Source: Tubulanus polymorphus
Taxonomy: Eukaryota > Nemertea > Palaeonemertea > Tubulaniformes > Tubulanidae
Assembly (NCBI RefSeq): GCF_964204645.1
Contig: NC_134028.1
Span: 24,898,153 to 24,962,152 of the forward strand
Direction: 5' to 3'
DNA length: 64,000 nucleotides
The notes beneath the pieces were generated by a model, which was not told the DNA's origin, did not search any database, and worked only from the letters and a program-made list of their open reading frames with translations. Position 1 is the first letter of the stretch, and each line of letters opens with the position of its first letter. Positions 50,192-63,703 of the stretch are shown piece after piece. Both the position numbers and the translations under genes were made by a program.

Positions 50192-53100
50192 TCATTCCGT
50201 CATCGCCTGTTCCTCAACGACCAAACGTTTACGGGCAAACTCCTGCGCGTCTTTGTCCCAGGTTCGTTTCAGTAAGACGGACAAAGCACCGTGATCTGCA
50301 AAAACAAAGTTCAAAACTTATCTAACTAGGATATTCGTTTCTCCTTTTTCCTGAACATTATCTGGAAGAGCAAGACCGACAGAAAGAGAGCGAGGAAGGG
50401 AGAGTAGAGACGTAATATGCTCTTTCTTTTTAAATCATTTCGTATAAGTATATAAAACATTTGGGCACCAGAACAGCGACTGTGCAAGGATTACGTGAGG
50501 ATCCACGAGGTTCGCCAGTCGTTGCGCAGTTGTCGAAAATCAGATTTAGTTTACGTTTCAATGAAGATCGAACAAATTTTTCTGGTAGTAATCAATTTTC
50601 AGTGATATCGTAACCGAAAAACGAATGGAAAAACAGAAAGAACATTTCCATTCGGAGTTTAAGGAAAATCCAGTTAAGTTCAGAGTTAGATCGAAAGAAA
50701 GGGAGGAGATTGTAAGAGATTGCCAACCTTTCCCCTTGGACTGTATGAGAGGAATTGTGACTGATTTCAGCGCAGTAAACCCGGAAACCTCTTCTCCGTT
50801 GACGCCGGGAATATCCACCAGCGACATGAACACTTCACCGGCGAAATCATTCGTGAACATGATGTCATGGTCCATTACAGTAAACATAATCACAGCACCC
50901 GGTCTTTTACATTCATCAGCAGTTACATTACTGTCAATGTAAATATAAAACAAGAAAACTAACTTTGCAGTTTATTATTGACGACGCCTTGAAAACGAGA
51001 TATTGCTGAATATTGTCAACAGTGGATAAATCAACGTATCAATAGTAAAACTACGCGACATAAACTTTCCAAAATAACTGGATTCCGATATTGCGAGTAA
51101 GGCGACGTTGACATTACATTATAGACATTGATGATACGCGAAATGTTTGCGAACTTACAATTCAAAAGATTCATCAAACAGAGGATGAAGCGTTTTCTTG
51201 ATGATTTTCGTTTTTTGCTCAGTTTGATTGGGGAAGTAATGCGGTGGACATAGTTCGATCAGCACGAACGGGTCACTCAGTCCATTCGTATCAAGCGGTA
51301 TGATGTCTCTGGCGCTTAAAACTGAAATCAGAAAACTTTTAGATCATTTAACGTTCTTGTTATACGTATCCTAAATGATGCAACCAAGTTGATAAGTAGT
51401 TTTGTCTACGTTTCCGATTCAAGTACTACGAAGCTGATGTACGCATTTTTTGAAACTGTTGTCGGTTGGTTTAGGGCATACCTTCCACGCATAGTATTTC
51501 CGCGTCATAGTTATAATACACGCGGACTGTCAGAGTGCCAAACTTCGTTCCCTGTGCCCGCTTCTACAACGCAAGAAATATGCCAAAAATTACAATTCCT
51601 TTGAATTATGAACCCGCGTATCTATTCTGGAAGTTGCGGAAGTAAGATTCTAGTTTTTGTCTTGTTTTTCTCAATTTCAAAAACCTCTTAAAATCTTATA
51701 AAACGGTCTTATTTTGTCTGTTCCGACAAACTGTAACTGTTTCATACCTGCTCCTCTAACTTTTCTTGGTAATAAATTTCGATCAGTTCTTCCGTATCGG
51801 ACTTGTATAACCGAAGCATGTTCTGTACTTCCTAATAAAATGAATTATAAATGGGAAATAAAGAATGAAGTCGTCGATATTCAGAATTTTGAAATGAACA
51901 CAAAACATGTTTCAACTCGCTTACCCTGTACTGGTCAGATTGGATTGTCTCTAAACTTAATCCTTTGCCGTTGGCGTGAAAAAACTCCACTAAGATATTT
52001 AAGGCCTCGAATAATCGTTCATAAAAGGAAGGATTTTTCTATAAATAGAGGAGATGAATACATACTCATTTATCATGATCGAAGCTTACGTTATTAGTCA
52101 GGATGACCTTGATCTATTTGTTAAGTATTGATTCTAAATCAAAATTGTCCTCATTTTGAAATACTTCAACTTTTCAACTAAACAGTTATGTATCAACCAT
52201 CATCAGAGAATAGTCCAATCGGGTACAATCGGAGGCAAACTAAGTGATTTTTTTTTCTATTTTTCGCTTTAAAGCGCATTTCTTTCGCCTTTTTTGTGTT
52301 GCCTTCATCTTCAAGAAACCCGTAGAATACGTTTTAAATCTGATCTCGAAAATATTTTTTGGTTTTCGAACGCGCAAGAAACCGTAAAATCTCATCAAAA
52401 ACATAGCCCTAGGAGGCACTCAAAATGCGCTTTTATCCTACAGTGAATCAAAGAAAGCGCACGAGGTTTTCTGTTTAGTTTTACCGTTTCGTCACATTCG
52501 GAAATAATGACGTCTTTAAATTCTTCCAGCGCTTCGACCCAGATCGAGTCGAGAATTCGGTCGAAGTTCGTCCGCAACAGATTGCTGTTTAACGTCAGCA
52601 GATTACTGTCTAAATACGTCATCAATTCGCTGATAGCCTGCGCGAAAATTAAAACCCACGAAATTAAAGGTCGCTTTGTAAATTACAATATTCATTATAA
52701 CCGTTGATGAAACATTCTTTTCCTGTGTTCTTATTTACGTGTTTTTGAATTCTAATATTCTCAAAATCAAATGATCGATTAATTAAAATGGCAATATTTT
52801 GAAGCTCCTTTAAGGAAGATTTTACTTTGACATTCTGCGTGCGGTCCAGTTCCACAGTTGTGAGTTAAGATTTGACTCTGGGTTAACTCATTGAAAATGA
52901 ACTAACTTTAACTCAGAGTTAACTCTAACTCACGACTGTGGAACTGGGTCGTGGTGGTGATAATCAGTTCTTACTTCCTCAGCAGGAACGGATTCCGGTG
53001 ACCAACACAAATGAAATACGTCCTTTTTCAGATCAGGTCTCATCTGAAATGAAACGAATAAAAATGGTTGATTTCTCTTTACTCGCGTTTAGAGGTCAGT

Positions 53101-56100
53101 GCGGTGAAATGTACATGCGATTTATTCGAAAAGAGCCGAATGAAAATATTTAGAGCAGTCCTAACGCTTCTGAGTTTATTCTCAGCTCGGTGAAATATTT
53201 ACAGCAGTCCTTACGCTTCCGAGTTCCCTGATTCCAAACTCGGTTATAATACGGTAGAATATAAACAGCCCAAACGCTACCGAGCAATAAGGTTTCTACT
53301 CAATACACCGAAGGAAAAGACGTCAGGGTCCGGTTCCACAGTTGTGAGTTAGAGTTGACTCTGAGTTAAAATAAGTTGATTTTCAATGTTTTAACTCTAG
53401 AGTCAAATCTTAACTCAGAACTGTGGAACTGGATCCAGCGTTTCAACGAACCTTGTCAGCCACTCTGTCGACGACTTGTTTGATTTTCTTCACCATGCTT
53501 TCGTCGGCATTTTTCATCAGTCCGGTCAGCGCTTGTTTCGCCTGTCGACCCATCTTCTCGCCGTGCGTGCGGTCGATCGAGTGTTGAATTTGCGTGAATT
53601 TCAACGCGTCCGGAAGCGGTTTCAGAGCGCGTCGCACCTGTTCGATGTTGTTGATTGTGATGCACAGTTGTTCGGTGACGTCGAATTGTCCGATCTCGTC
53701 GTAATAACCGGCAGCTCTTAACTTCTCATGAATCAGATCAGCGTAGAATATCGCTCCTTGACACATGTCCTATAACATATTTTGAATCTCATTCAGACTG
53801 GGTGAACCTCGAATTTCGTAGTTAGTCGACTAGTGGTCGGAACTAAAGACCGCACTATAATTCGGTCATCATTTCATCTTGGAACTAGTTCCGAGCTACA
53901 GCGACCGTGCTCAATCCCATGATCGACTATTCCCGGACTATAGTTACGAATTACTTACAATCGGTTTCATTTAGTTCGCACTTAGTCGACTAACTCCGAT
54001 AAACGAAGTTTGCCTTAAGTATCTGGCAGCCATTTTACAGACCGACTTAACATTTCATCAAGGTTTCTTTAGCGTTGAGTATTCGCGACTGATGAAACTT
54101 TAACACATTCTGTGAATGGGCCCCGGGTTGAGTAAGATACAACCAGCAATATAGGTCAATATATGGTTTTGAGAGCATTCTAAGGTAATTGGTTTAGGGG
54201 TCGTTTTGCATCCTAAAAGCTGTTTAGGTGTTACGCAAATACGTCGTGAGCTGTATAACCACTGCGGACCCGGGTTCGACCCCCGGTGAATGCACGTTAT
54301 TTCACCAACACTTCTCAAAAGTAAAATCGGCGCGTAAATCTTGACGCGCGGAGAATTGTTTCGAATGTTTTTTTTCTCCTTTTCGATGGAGTACTTACGT
54401 CAGTGAGTCTGGTAACGTATGCGTACGATCCACTGAGGTCGGGCCAGTCTAACTGCCTCCAAAATTCGATTATCTACGAATACGAAGGTTTTTTTCGATA
54501 AAATGAATTTCTAAAATTACGATTTCAGAGAGTAAAGTTCTCGGCAATATTTTCTTCACAAATTACAGCTACCTGTCCAAAACAGCAGCACACGTCTACC
54601 GCAGACGTGCTGTGTTTAACACCCGATTCGACTTCGGCCATCTGAAAAATTCAATATACTACGATCTTCAACGAGGAGCTCGATCGGAATTGGCAGCCAG
54701 CTAGTTTACGATTATAACTAAACTAAATAGTGAGATAGTAGATAGCGAAAGTAATGATACACTAATACTATATATATATACATTTTGCCATAACCAGTAT
54801 TTTACCACCTCGATGAGAAAGTTGAAGAATTACACGGAAGAACAATCAATTACGTCGAAAACCTATAATAACCTATAGTAAATAAACACCCACTGCGAAC
54901 GGCTAGTAATATAGTGGTGTATGCCCAGTTTTACGAAAACCCTGGCCTTCCTCGATGATAAAAATGATCCATAACTAACTACATTGAATGGCTGTTCGGT
55001 TTGTTAGAAGATTGTACTTCCCAATCCCACAAACAAGAGATCATAACTACCACACGAACGAATAAATGAGATATCTGGCTCAACCATGTTTCACATTTTT
55101 ATCCATCGTAAAAATGGATATTTCAGCCACGCAGAATATCTTCACTATAGTAAAGGATTTATGTTTATATTTGTGAGTTATTGCGGTGCTGGTTCCGGTA
55201 CTGGTTCACCGATTCCAGTGGTCTTTCTTTAAAATAAATGCTTTAAACGATGAAACATCTTTCATCAATAGGAATGGTCAAGGTTTCGTACAACTGGGAC
55301 AGCTAGGTCCTTCTACAAATACAAATTGTAAAAGTGGCAACGAATCGTAAGTCTTGAGGTAAATGTATTTCTAATAACAAATCGAGAATATCTACGAGCT
55401 ATAAGTGACTTAAAGAGATAAACTCACAGCCATATTTTCTGTAATTCGAATTTGAAATAATTCATTTTAATTGGACGCAAAGACATGGCTGCGAATTCAA
55501 TTTTCGGTTAAATGTTTTGATATGATTTAAGATACGATAGCTTGGAAATCAATTTATAGATAACATATGTATATATATACATGTACATTTAGATATACAT
55601 ATGCCTGTATAGTTGTGAATTGTGTTATTACCCATTCTGAACTTTTCTGTAAAACAATATATGAGAATGTTGTCAGAAGCAGGCAGACTTATAATGAGCG
55701 TCCTTAAAGCGATAGTCAACACGCGACGTTCGAACCCTGATTTTTGTGTACGTGGCAAGCGCTCGATCGGATCTCATGCATTATAGACGCTTTTTTTCAG
55801 CAACATTAGTATATTTCGCATGCACTGTTAGTACGGATTTAAAAAAAGAAAATAATTCAACTTGTCGGTTGGATGTTAGTTGACCATTTCTAGATTTGAT
55901 AATGTATCATATATCATGCTAAACTATGGGTATATTCTACAATGCGTGGAGAACCTTAGAACCTTCCTTCTATTAAAGACTTATTTCATTATACAGAAAA
56001 ACGCCGAAACTCGAAATTCTTGGTCAACTATCATCATCTTCGACAATGGATTCCCGTTTCGTTCTAATGAATACGGGAACAAATATGACGAATTACTAAA

Positions 56101-59100
56101 ACATTATGATTTATTTTTCATATAGCTTTGCAGCAGTTGCAGTACATCTGAGAAGAAAGTGAAGATTGATTTGAAAAGATAATTATATATATATATAAGT
56201 TTACATAACTACCTCTTGTACGTCCTGGGTGCGTGAAGTGCAAGATATTGAATTCATTGATGATAATAGAAATTTGCGTGCGCAAAGTTGCAATTCTTTA
56301 TGATTCAGCATAGAAGTGTGTACATCGTTAACAGGGATCTTCATTGAGAAAATGGCGCATCCTCCCTCGGCGGGGATTCGAACCCAGACAGCCCAATGCG
56401 CCTGTAGTTACGCAGCATTGCCGCGTTGTCATCATCAGCCAATCAAAAATCACGTTTTATTTTATCCCGAGTTATTTGCATGAATTTGCCTTAGCGATTA
56501 TACAACGGCCAATCTGATTGGCTTTGTCAAATTCTGAGCGGTAAAGTCACCTAGCACGCACCTGTTCTATTCGAAGGCAGGGGGTCTGTGCCGTGACGAG
56601 AATCCAGATACAAGCAGGCTCGAATCCCGATCAAGGGAGGATGGAACAGTGGTGGCTTCTGAAGGACCTTTGCCGCAAGCAAGGTGCAAACATAGCACGC
56701 AATAGTTCGCGAAGCAGAAATGATACTGGTTAACTGTTAATATCGTGCGTTAGCAATAGATTTTAGGGAGAGAGCGCAAGACCGTTGTAGTTTTCTGTGA
56801 CCCCGATATATGATGCATTTCATTTTAAAGAACGTCTTTTTCCATCGATTGAGTCGGTTTCAGTGCGTGTATGAGATGCGTTTACCTTATCGAGATCGAC
56901 CGCTTTACGTATTCGTTTCATCAGTTTATGTCGAGCCATCGGAAGCCACCTTGTAATTACCGGTTTAAACCAGTCGTAATAGTGGCTGATTGTTAACCCT
57001 TTGCGATCGCTGAAACGAAAACAGATTCCGAAATGTTTACAGGTGCTCATTTCATCGGGACGAGTTCCACTTGAAAATCACTACATCGTAGCCTGTATCA
57101 ATGGTGGGTCATTCGTGTTTCTGAACTATTGTCAGAATATACTCTTCAAGATAATAATTGCTTTAGCATTTATGCCTCTACATGCTGTCCCAATCAATGA
57201 ATTAAATCAATTAAAAATGCCGAGGGCGGCGTGGGTAAAGATTTGTCTCCGGAGAGTTAAACGCTATTTGCCACCGAACTTCCAGACTCTAATTAGTCCA
57301 AACATCTAGCCGTTGTTTTCAGGTAAGATCGTCTGGTATTCGAATTAGAATCAAGTAGTTCGGAGGACTAGGTCGTCGAAATCAAATCGTTGTTCGACTT
57401 ATTAAGTAGAAATAAACTAAAACGACTCACTTTGACGGCAGGCGTTCTCTGAATTTCATGAATTCTTGCAAGGCCAGATATAACTCGAACAGTTGCGATT
57501 GTGATTGTTGCAGGTGCGGACAATCGAGTTCGGAATCTTCGATAGCAGCCGTAGAAACGTGCACTTTATCCAGTTCCTTGTTCATATCGAGCCCCAGCTA
57601 TAGAACAGAAACCCCGAAATTCGATGTAGGATATCAATAGCATTTCATCGATATAACAACCATTTAAAAACTCCACTGTTTATAAATCAGAGAATCCAGA
57701 TTTCTTTGATACGGTTTAAACTAACTAAACAATAATTTTAGTTTTGGCACTGTCAAAGATTATTCTATAATCATAGATATAGATGTTCCAATGACATAAA
57801 GTAAACACCAGTCTATGGCCCTGGGGCCCGTGTTCACAGAATGACTTGGTATTTCAAATCGTTCTATGAAATTGGTATCCAGTTTCATAGGCTTTAATTC
57901 TAGTCTAGAGCCTGGTCTAATTGAAAATAAATAAGCAATCTATGAAATGACGTTTCATAGCGAAATTATGATCTTAAGGCTATTCGTTGTACATCAGTTC
58001 ATCAGGGACCCGGAAATAATTCCGGTCATTTATCAATTCATTTTAAATCACTTATTTGTAGTTGAATCAGTTTCACCATCAATTTGTCAAAGTGGGCTTT
58101 TCAATATGAAAATTCAATATTCAATTTCTTGTAAACCGCATTTCAGGATAATTCATTTCAAATCGCGCCCACGTATCTTAAACAAACGACATTTTTTTCT
58201 TATCAGTTAGATTAGCTTCCGGGTTTGATATCAAATTTCCGGCATCAGCAAATTAAAACAAAAATGAAAAACAGAAACAAAGAACACATCAAATTGGAGT
58301 CAGAGCAAAAAGGAGAAGCACGCGAGAGGCAGTTAACACGGAAGTAAAACATCAATATAGCCGCCATTTTGTCACCTGCGGTTGAGGAATAACGAAGAAT
58401 TTCATATATAAGTTAGTAATTTTTTTAGATTCCATGTTACGTCATTAATATAACAAGGTAACGCATTAAAAAACTGGACGATAAATGGACAATACACATC
58501 CAATAAGTGCTAATTGCATTGGTTCCTATTTTTTCTAGATTCTAAAAATATTATAGTTGCTAATGGTTGAAGTATACATATGCACATGTCTATATAAACG
58601 TGTGTGAAATGTGCGTCACCTAAATAATACCTTGGAGTAATCATTTTCGAATGATTACTCCAAGATAAGACTAACACATCGGCTATGTCCTGAGAATGTC
58701 TACTGATTGCGCGTGGTGGTTGGTGGAGGGAGCGCTGTATAATGGATGCATCTTGCGATGGCTAAGGTCGACTTGCGACTGCTAACGACGCGACGCAATC
58801 GATAGGATAGCGACTAGTGGTCGCAAATGGCCATCAGAGATGGGATGATCGCTGGAGGGCGCATCGAAAGGGTGACCTTTAAGTATAAATTCTGGCACAC
58901 TGACGTAGGTTTGATTCTATGGATACAGTAGTAAAAATGGGCCGATAAAATGTCATATTCCGGACAAACTATTTCTCCTCTATATAGAATAAATCATCAT
59001 ATATATGTATGTGAATATATTACCCACCGCTATGAAGCGCTATGAAGAGTGCAGCGAAGGAGAAATATTTTTGTCAGAAATACATTTTGAAGGCGCTACC

Positions 59101-62100
59101 ACGAATCAGCTACCATGCATCGCATGCAATTCTATTTCAAATCATGAGGTATATACAGCGCCCCCTGACGAGCTAACAATATTCTAGAAATAACTCCAAA
59201 TAAATTACTACCTTTTTATTGTTCTGTTGTTGGGACACAAGGGATTTAAAGTATATTTGAATACAGTATATCAATATGTCAATTCTGCTGTTTAACAGAG
59301 GTTAATGAATTTGATGTTTATTTTTTTGACAAAATGCGAAGCAAATGATGAAAATTTGAGAGGTCAACCGTCAATGCAAGGAGGTCCATGGAAAATGAAA
59401 ATAGATAACATGCATGACGTATGCAAATGCGGTCGAGTACATCATCATAACATGCAACAGACGTCACTGTACATACCGCGGCATAGTCAGTAACTACTTA
59501 TCAAACTTCTGTTTACGCCCTGGGCCCATAAAAAAATTAACTGTCTGCCTTTGGCCGCCCCTCAGATGATCTGATGTCTTTACCCAGCACCCCTCGAACA
59601 CTCAACTATCCGAACCCTGTGTCCCTCAGGCAATCTACTGTCTGTAGCCATCTACCAACCAAATCAGTATTGTCATCCTCAATCACCATGTCTACCATTT
59701 CTATTTGTAGATGGTTTACCGATTTTTAATTGAAGCCGATAATAAGGACAATCAGATCTTCCGGAATTAAATAGTTATGATTTTAGATGGGCGCAGGACA
59801 AAGACAGACAGCAGATCGATGCTCACATAAGGAGTCTAAAATTCGAACAAAGCCACGAACGGTGTCGTCTGTTGTTCTTGTTAGGACGATAATTTATACT
59901 CGGGGAGATTCTATGAAATAAATGAATATTAGTAGAGATGCTTGGTTAATAATAATGATAATATCTGACAGAGGGAAAGACTATGAAAAAACAAAAACAA
60001 GAATACCTCGTCAGCGACGGCCTTTTTCACATCTGTTGTGAGCTGGCAAAACAACGAACCAAAAAACTTAACATAAAACACTCAAAAACACGTAAATATG
60101 AATACATTGCTCATTCTTTTGGTGTCAAATATCTGTGGATAGTCGAATCTCATTTCTATCGTCGATAGGGTACCGACATCGCTACTGCGGCAAGTGAGGA
60201 ACCGATAGGCTCGCTAGCGGCTACCCAAAAATCTACCGCAGGGCCACGCCATCTGGTGTGCCGGTTATTCATAAGAGGAAGCTAATTCTTCAATTACGTA
60301 GTACATTTCACGTCCGACAGATATACAACACCAGATGTTAAATGATTATTACGAATATCATAAAATATGTAAAAAGTTTCAATAATCATAAAATAGGTCG
60401 AGTTCCCGACCATGAATAACAGCGAGGGGATTGTATGCGAATAATCCATACTCGATAGATCGATAGATGATATTGAATTGAAAAAAATACATATCGATTT
60501 TGAAGACGCTGTGTACGAATTGTGATCGATAAAAAACAAGGCGATAGTTAAGAAATAAGACCTCGCGCGTCAGAGACAGCTTCCGATTCATCTTCGTTTT
60601 GGAAAATTCCGGCGCAAATTAATTTCCGGTACGAATACCGCGCGCGACATTCTGATCGTTTTATCGCTCAACGGTGCTGTTGCTAGCTCTGGCAAGCGAG
60701 CACGATAGAAGGTGTAGATACATAGCAGTAGCGTGTGTAGAATTTTCGAGAGGGGAAATTCGAAGAGACGAATCCTTGAAATAATAATAAAACGGAGGGG
60801 GGAGGTACGCATGACAGAACCCAGGCTGGGATTTCATATATAATTGATACTGAAAATACAAGAAAAGAAGTTCGGATGCGATTTTTTCTCTATGCGAGTA
60901 TAAGTAGATAAAGCTATCATCATAGCGACAGGACGCTTTTTAGAATGAGTTTTCGTCGGATTCCCGAGGATTTTAGGAGTGTTGTCTGGTGCAATAGGGT
61001 AGGCAAATCATCGCTTTTGAAAAATAGGTCCCTTCCTTTGTTTAAAAGATATGAATAGGCTTGGTGAGGAACTTTATTTGTTTTGTGGGTCTGACTGGGA
61101 TTGGATTAAGATATTTACCATGTTCTCCAGTTGTCTATACGTCAGCGTAAAATATTTCACTGAAATCACCCTGAAAACAAAGGAATCGAAATAAAACGGG
61201 GTCCAGTTCCACAGTTCTAAGTAAAAATTTTTACCCTGAGTTAACTCATTGAAAACGAACTAATTTTAACTCAGAGTTAACTCTAACTCACAACTGTGGA
61301 ACTGGACCCTCAGGATAATATTGGCCAGTGATAGCTGATCATTGTAACTGTGGTACACGTATTCATCCGTCGGTTTTCGAACTTACTGGTCCCAGATCAG
61401 AAAATGACAGTGGGTAGGTCCCCGTTAATACACAATTCCCTTGTAAGATGTGAATAAGTGGATAATTCCACGATGAATCCAGAATGAAAATGACTCTGGA
61501 ACCAGTTGCTCAAGAGTAGGTTAGAGTTAACCCGAGTGTGTAGTGACGATTAAAAGTTAATCGTTACTACGGTATTTTTATTTGCGGTTTATCTTTAACC
61601 AGATTTTGAGCAGCCGGTGAATGCAATTAGATTATAGCCGAAACGCTGAGGAAATATGTTCACAACTTACACGGAACATTTCAATATTTGTCTGAATTTA
61701 TTGTGGGATTTTCCACGTAGAGGTAGAGGGTCTATTGCCACTTACGATTCGATGATTTTATCGTGGTACTGCAAGCCTTTCTGTATATCTGTGTTCAACA
61801 TATTCACAAGTTCGGTCAAACACTGCAGCACATCGTCTTCATTCTAAAATGCGATGATTGACGTTTATGAATGATTGTTATTGCCGGACACGACGACTAA
61901 ATCTTAACTCTGAACTATTCTGAGTACAGATCCGGGAAATTTCTTCGTTTCTCACATCATTCCAATAAATAAGGAATGAAATATTTCAATTTACTCCCTT
62001 CGATTTCAAAACGTCCTTGATCAGAAACAAACTATCTTCTCGTTTTGAAAATGTTTTCCTCAATAGATCCGTACTCAAAAAGGTTTAAAAAAGCCGAAAA

Positions 62101-63703
62101 TAAGTATATTTCGTTTAGAAAATTGTGCCTACCTTCGTATTCGGTTTAGAAACTGCGGCTATTCTCTTGTACCATTCATGATTGCCACGCTATTTCAAAA
62201 AAGAATGTCGCGTTAATGTCTCGAAAATTCAAATCGTTGGAGCCCAAAATTCCGATAGAGAAAGTAGCCCAGTAGACTCAGTAGCCCAGCTGTAGGTGAA
62301 AAAGCACAGGGCTTTGAAACTCTTATAATTTGCCATGAAATGTGGCTGAATCAAAACAAATGCCTCTGAAGATAAAATCATAAACAGACTTGCCTTCGAC
62401 GAATGCTCATTAGATATACGAAATTAAATTGTTCGATCAATCAGTAAAGCGGGATCGTTTGCATTACTGGATGAAAACAACTGCTTACTAATTGCACCCA
62501 TCCCTTTTCTGAATTTCCTAACGAAGGCTACCGCCTACCTTTAAAACTGTGGTTATTTCGTGGCAGATATCTTTGGCGAACGGGCAACATTTGTAGAATA
62601 CTTCCATTCTGTGCAGCAGGGAAACACATCTAAAAAGCACGAATAACGATGGCTTCATTTCATACCGTGGCATAGTTTATAGGATCAATCTTAAAACATC
62701 AGTAAAATGAGGACGAATAACGGTGGAACGTACTTGAGCATGTTTTGCAGACGAATTTGAGCCGTCATATTGGCAGCTGGAAAAACGTCTCGAATTTTCG
62801 CCAATAATCCCAGACAGTATTCGATGAACATATTGAACGAATCGGCCAGAGATTCAGACTGAAAAATAATCACTTCGTTGAACCTCATAGCATCGACGTA
62901 GAAAACTACAAAATACTTCAACAGGACCCAGAACGTCATGAAAAAGTTAATCCAAGCACGCTCGCGTTTTCAGGCCAACTTCTAGCAAATCCTAACTCAA
63001 CTCATATATATCAATAGAATAGAAGAAACTCGACAAGGCTTGAAGCGGCTTACTTTGTCTTATCAGATATCAAGAAACTCCAGAAGAAACAAGTTTTTTG
63101 TCGAGTCAAATATCAAACCGTTGCACGTATAGCAATCTCAATAAAGATAATGCCTTAATTCGCAAATAGAAAAATTAATTTAGAAATTCTATATCATGTG
63201 GGAGAATAGTGCTGGATTATGGATTTAGGTTTTTGGGAAATTATGGATGAGATAAGGTGAAATGCATGGTTTGGTGGTAACATTACTCCGTGGTAACATT
63301 ACTCCGTGGTAACATTACTCCAATCTGCTTATCCGTGGAGACACATGGCATTAAAATTTATACCGATATTTGATAAAAATGAAACAATTATCTACTCAGT
63401 GGGATTCGAACTCGATAGATTTTTTTAACGATGTATCGAGTTGAACTTCGTATGAAAAGGTTGAAGACGACGGGGTTGTCAAACTGGCTCGACACGACGA
63501 TCACGCATACAGTTCATAAAGCGACTGCCACGCGAGAAATTCGCCGCGGAAATTGTCTTCAATCAGTGGATTGATCAATTGTTACCTCGTCTCGCGAAAG
63601 ACCACCTGGTGCCCAGACTACGTCCAGTTCTTCCAGTAATCGCAGCAACACTTCGTAGTCGAACGGGTGCTCCATGTGCTTTCTACTGTACGCCATCCAC
63701 CGA
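50192..63703 (-). CDS. BAIAP3: BAIAP3/UNC13D (staccato) family protein, C-terminal 731 residues (runs off right edge)
   Basis: Minus-strand exons: 63586-63703, 62734-62858, 62539-62629, 62133-62189, 61746-61843, 61119-61170, 57431-57597, 56886-57009, 54573-54641, 54399-54473, 53452-53769, 52485-52637, 51925-52038, 51748-51831, 51482-51563, 51159-51321, 50728-50930 and 50192-50295. All phases agree. The MUN region (MHD1/MHD2) shows EHPFDYEVLLRLLEELD, SHYYDWFKPVITRWLPMARH, CQGAIFYADLIHEKLRAAGY, ITINNIEQVRR and FFHANGKGLSLETIQSDQYR. The C2 domain follows: GTLTVRVYYN, ARDIIPLDTNGLSDPFV and FTVMDHDIMFTNDFAGEVF, with the Asp residues expected to bind Ca2+. The frame ends EEQAMTE-stop. Family members prime dense-core vesicles, lysosomes or secretory granules for Ca2+-triggered exocytosis. 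The first C2 domain and N-terminus must lie beyond 64000. I favour BAIAP3 over UNC13D only weakly. Confidence 0.92.
52843..52950. mobile_element. MITE family A, full copy in BAIAP3-like intron
   Basis: GGTCCAGTTCCACAGTTGTG at one end, CACGACTGTGGAACTGGGTC at the other. Highly similar to 3403-3512 internally. Confidence 0.85.
53326..53437. mobile_element. MITE family A, full copy 14 bp from a splice donor
   Basis: GGGTCCGGTTCCACAGTTGT to CAGAACTGTGGAACTGGATC. The exon 53452-53769 of the BAIAP3-like gene ends only 14 bases away, so the element sits at the start of the following intron. Confidence 0.85.
53820..53999. repeat. foldback element, about 180 bp
   Basis: GTTAGTCGACTAGTGGTCGG at the left faces TTAGTCGACTAACTCCGAT at the right. 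GGAACTAGTTCC lies between. It is intronic in the BAIAP3-like gene. Confidence 0.65.
54100..54300. other. tRNA-like or SINE-like fragment
   Basis: CCCGGGTTCGACCCCCGG at about 54270 has the form of a tRNA T-arm (5-bp stem, TTCGACC loop). The sequence before it does not fold into a standard acceptor, D and anticodon arm at normal spacing, so I do not call a tRNA gene. Confidence 0.35.
56350..56655. repeat. foldback with tRNA B-box-like arms, about 305 bp
   Basis: Left arm ATCCTCCCTCGGCGGGGATT then CGAACCCAGACAG. Right arm GCAGGCTCGAATCCCGATCA then AGGGAGGAT. The arms are complementary, and the reverse complement of the left arm carries GGGTTCGAATCCC. Same design as 47299-47455 but longer. Confidence 0.7.
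57700..61000. other. large intron of the BAIAP3-like gene (57598-61118)
   Basis: No coding exon found in about 3.5 kb. It holds the UUCG hairpin (58631-58664), GC-richer patches at 58735-58860 and 60170-60260, and a poor-quality AT-rich remainder. An unseen short exon is not needed, because the flanking exons join in phase with continuous family similarity. Confidence 0.55.
58631..58664. repeat. perfect 15-bp stem hairpin with TTCG loop
   Basis: CTTGGAGTAATCATT and AATGATTACTCCAAG are exact complements around TTCG. Confidence 0.85.
61199..61309. mobile_element. MITE family A, full copy in BAIAP3-like intron
   Basis: GGTCCAGTTCCACAGTTCTA to CACAACTGTGGAACTGGACC, with the usual TCATTGAAAACGAACTAATT centre. 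Confidence 0.85.
61500..61617. mobile_element. MITE family B, diverged full copy in BAIAP3-like intron
   Basis: AACCAGTTGCTCAAGAGTAG at the left and CAGATTTTGAGCAGCCGGT at the right, with the GTAACGATTAAC-like centre (TAATCGTTACTACGGTA). Confidence 0.7.
63274..63321. repeat. three tandem copies of a 16-bp unit
   Basis: GTGGTAACATTACTCC occurs three times head to tail without change, in a BAIAP3-like intron. Confidence 0.9.

Noticed and set aside
54180-54300. Possible tRNA gene
   Set aside because: Only the T-arm-like CCCGGGTTCGACCCCCGG is convincing. I cannot form an acceptor stem and D-arm at standard spacing.
59005-60168. Several plus-strand open frames in the large BAIAP3-like intron
   Set aside because: None has splice-site support, codon character or a recognisable motif.
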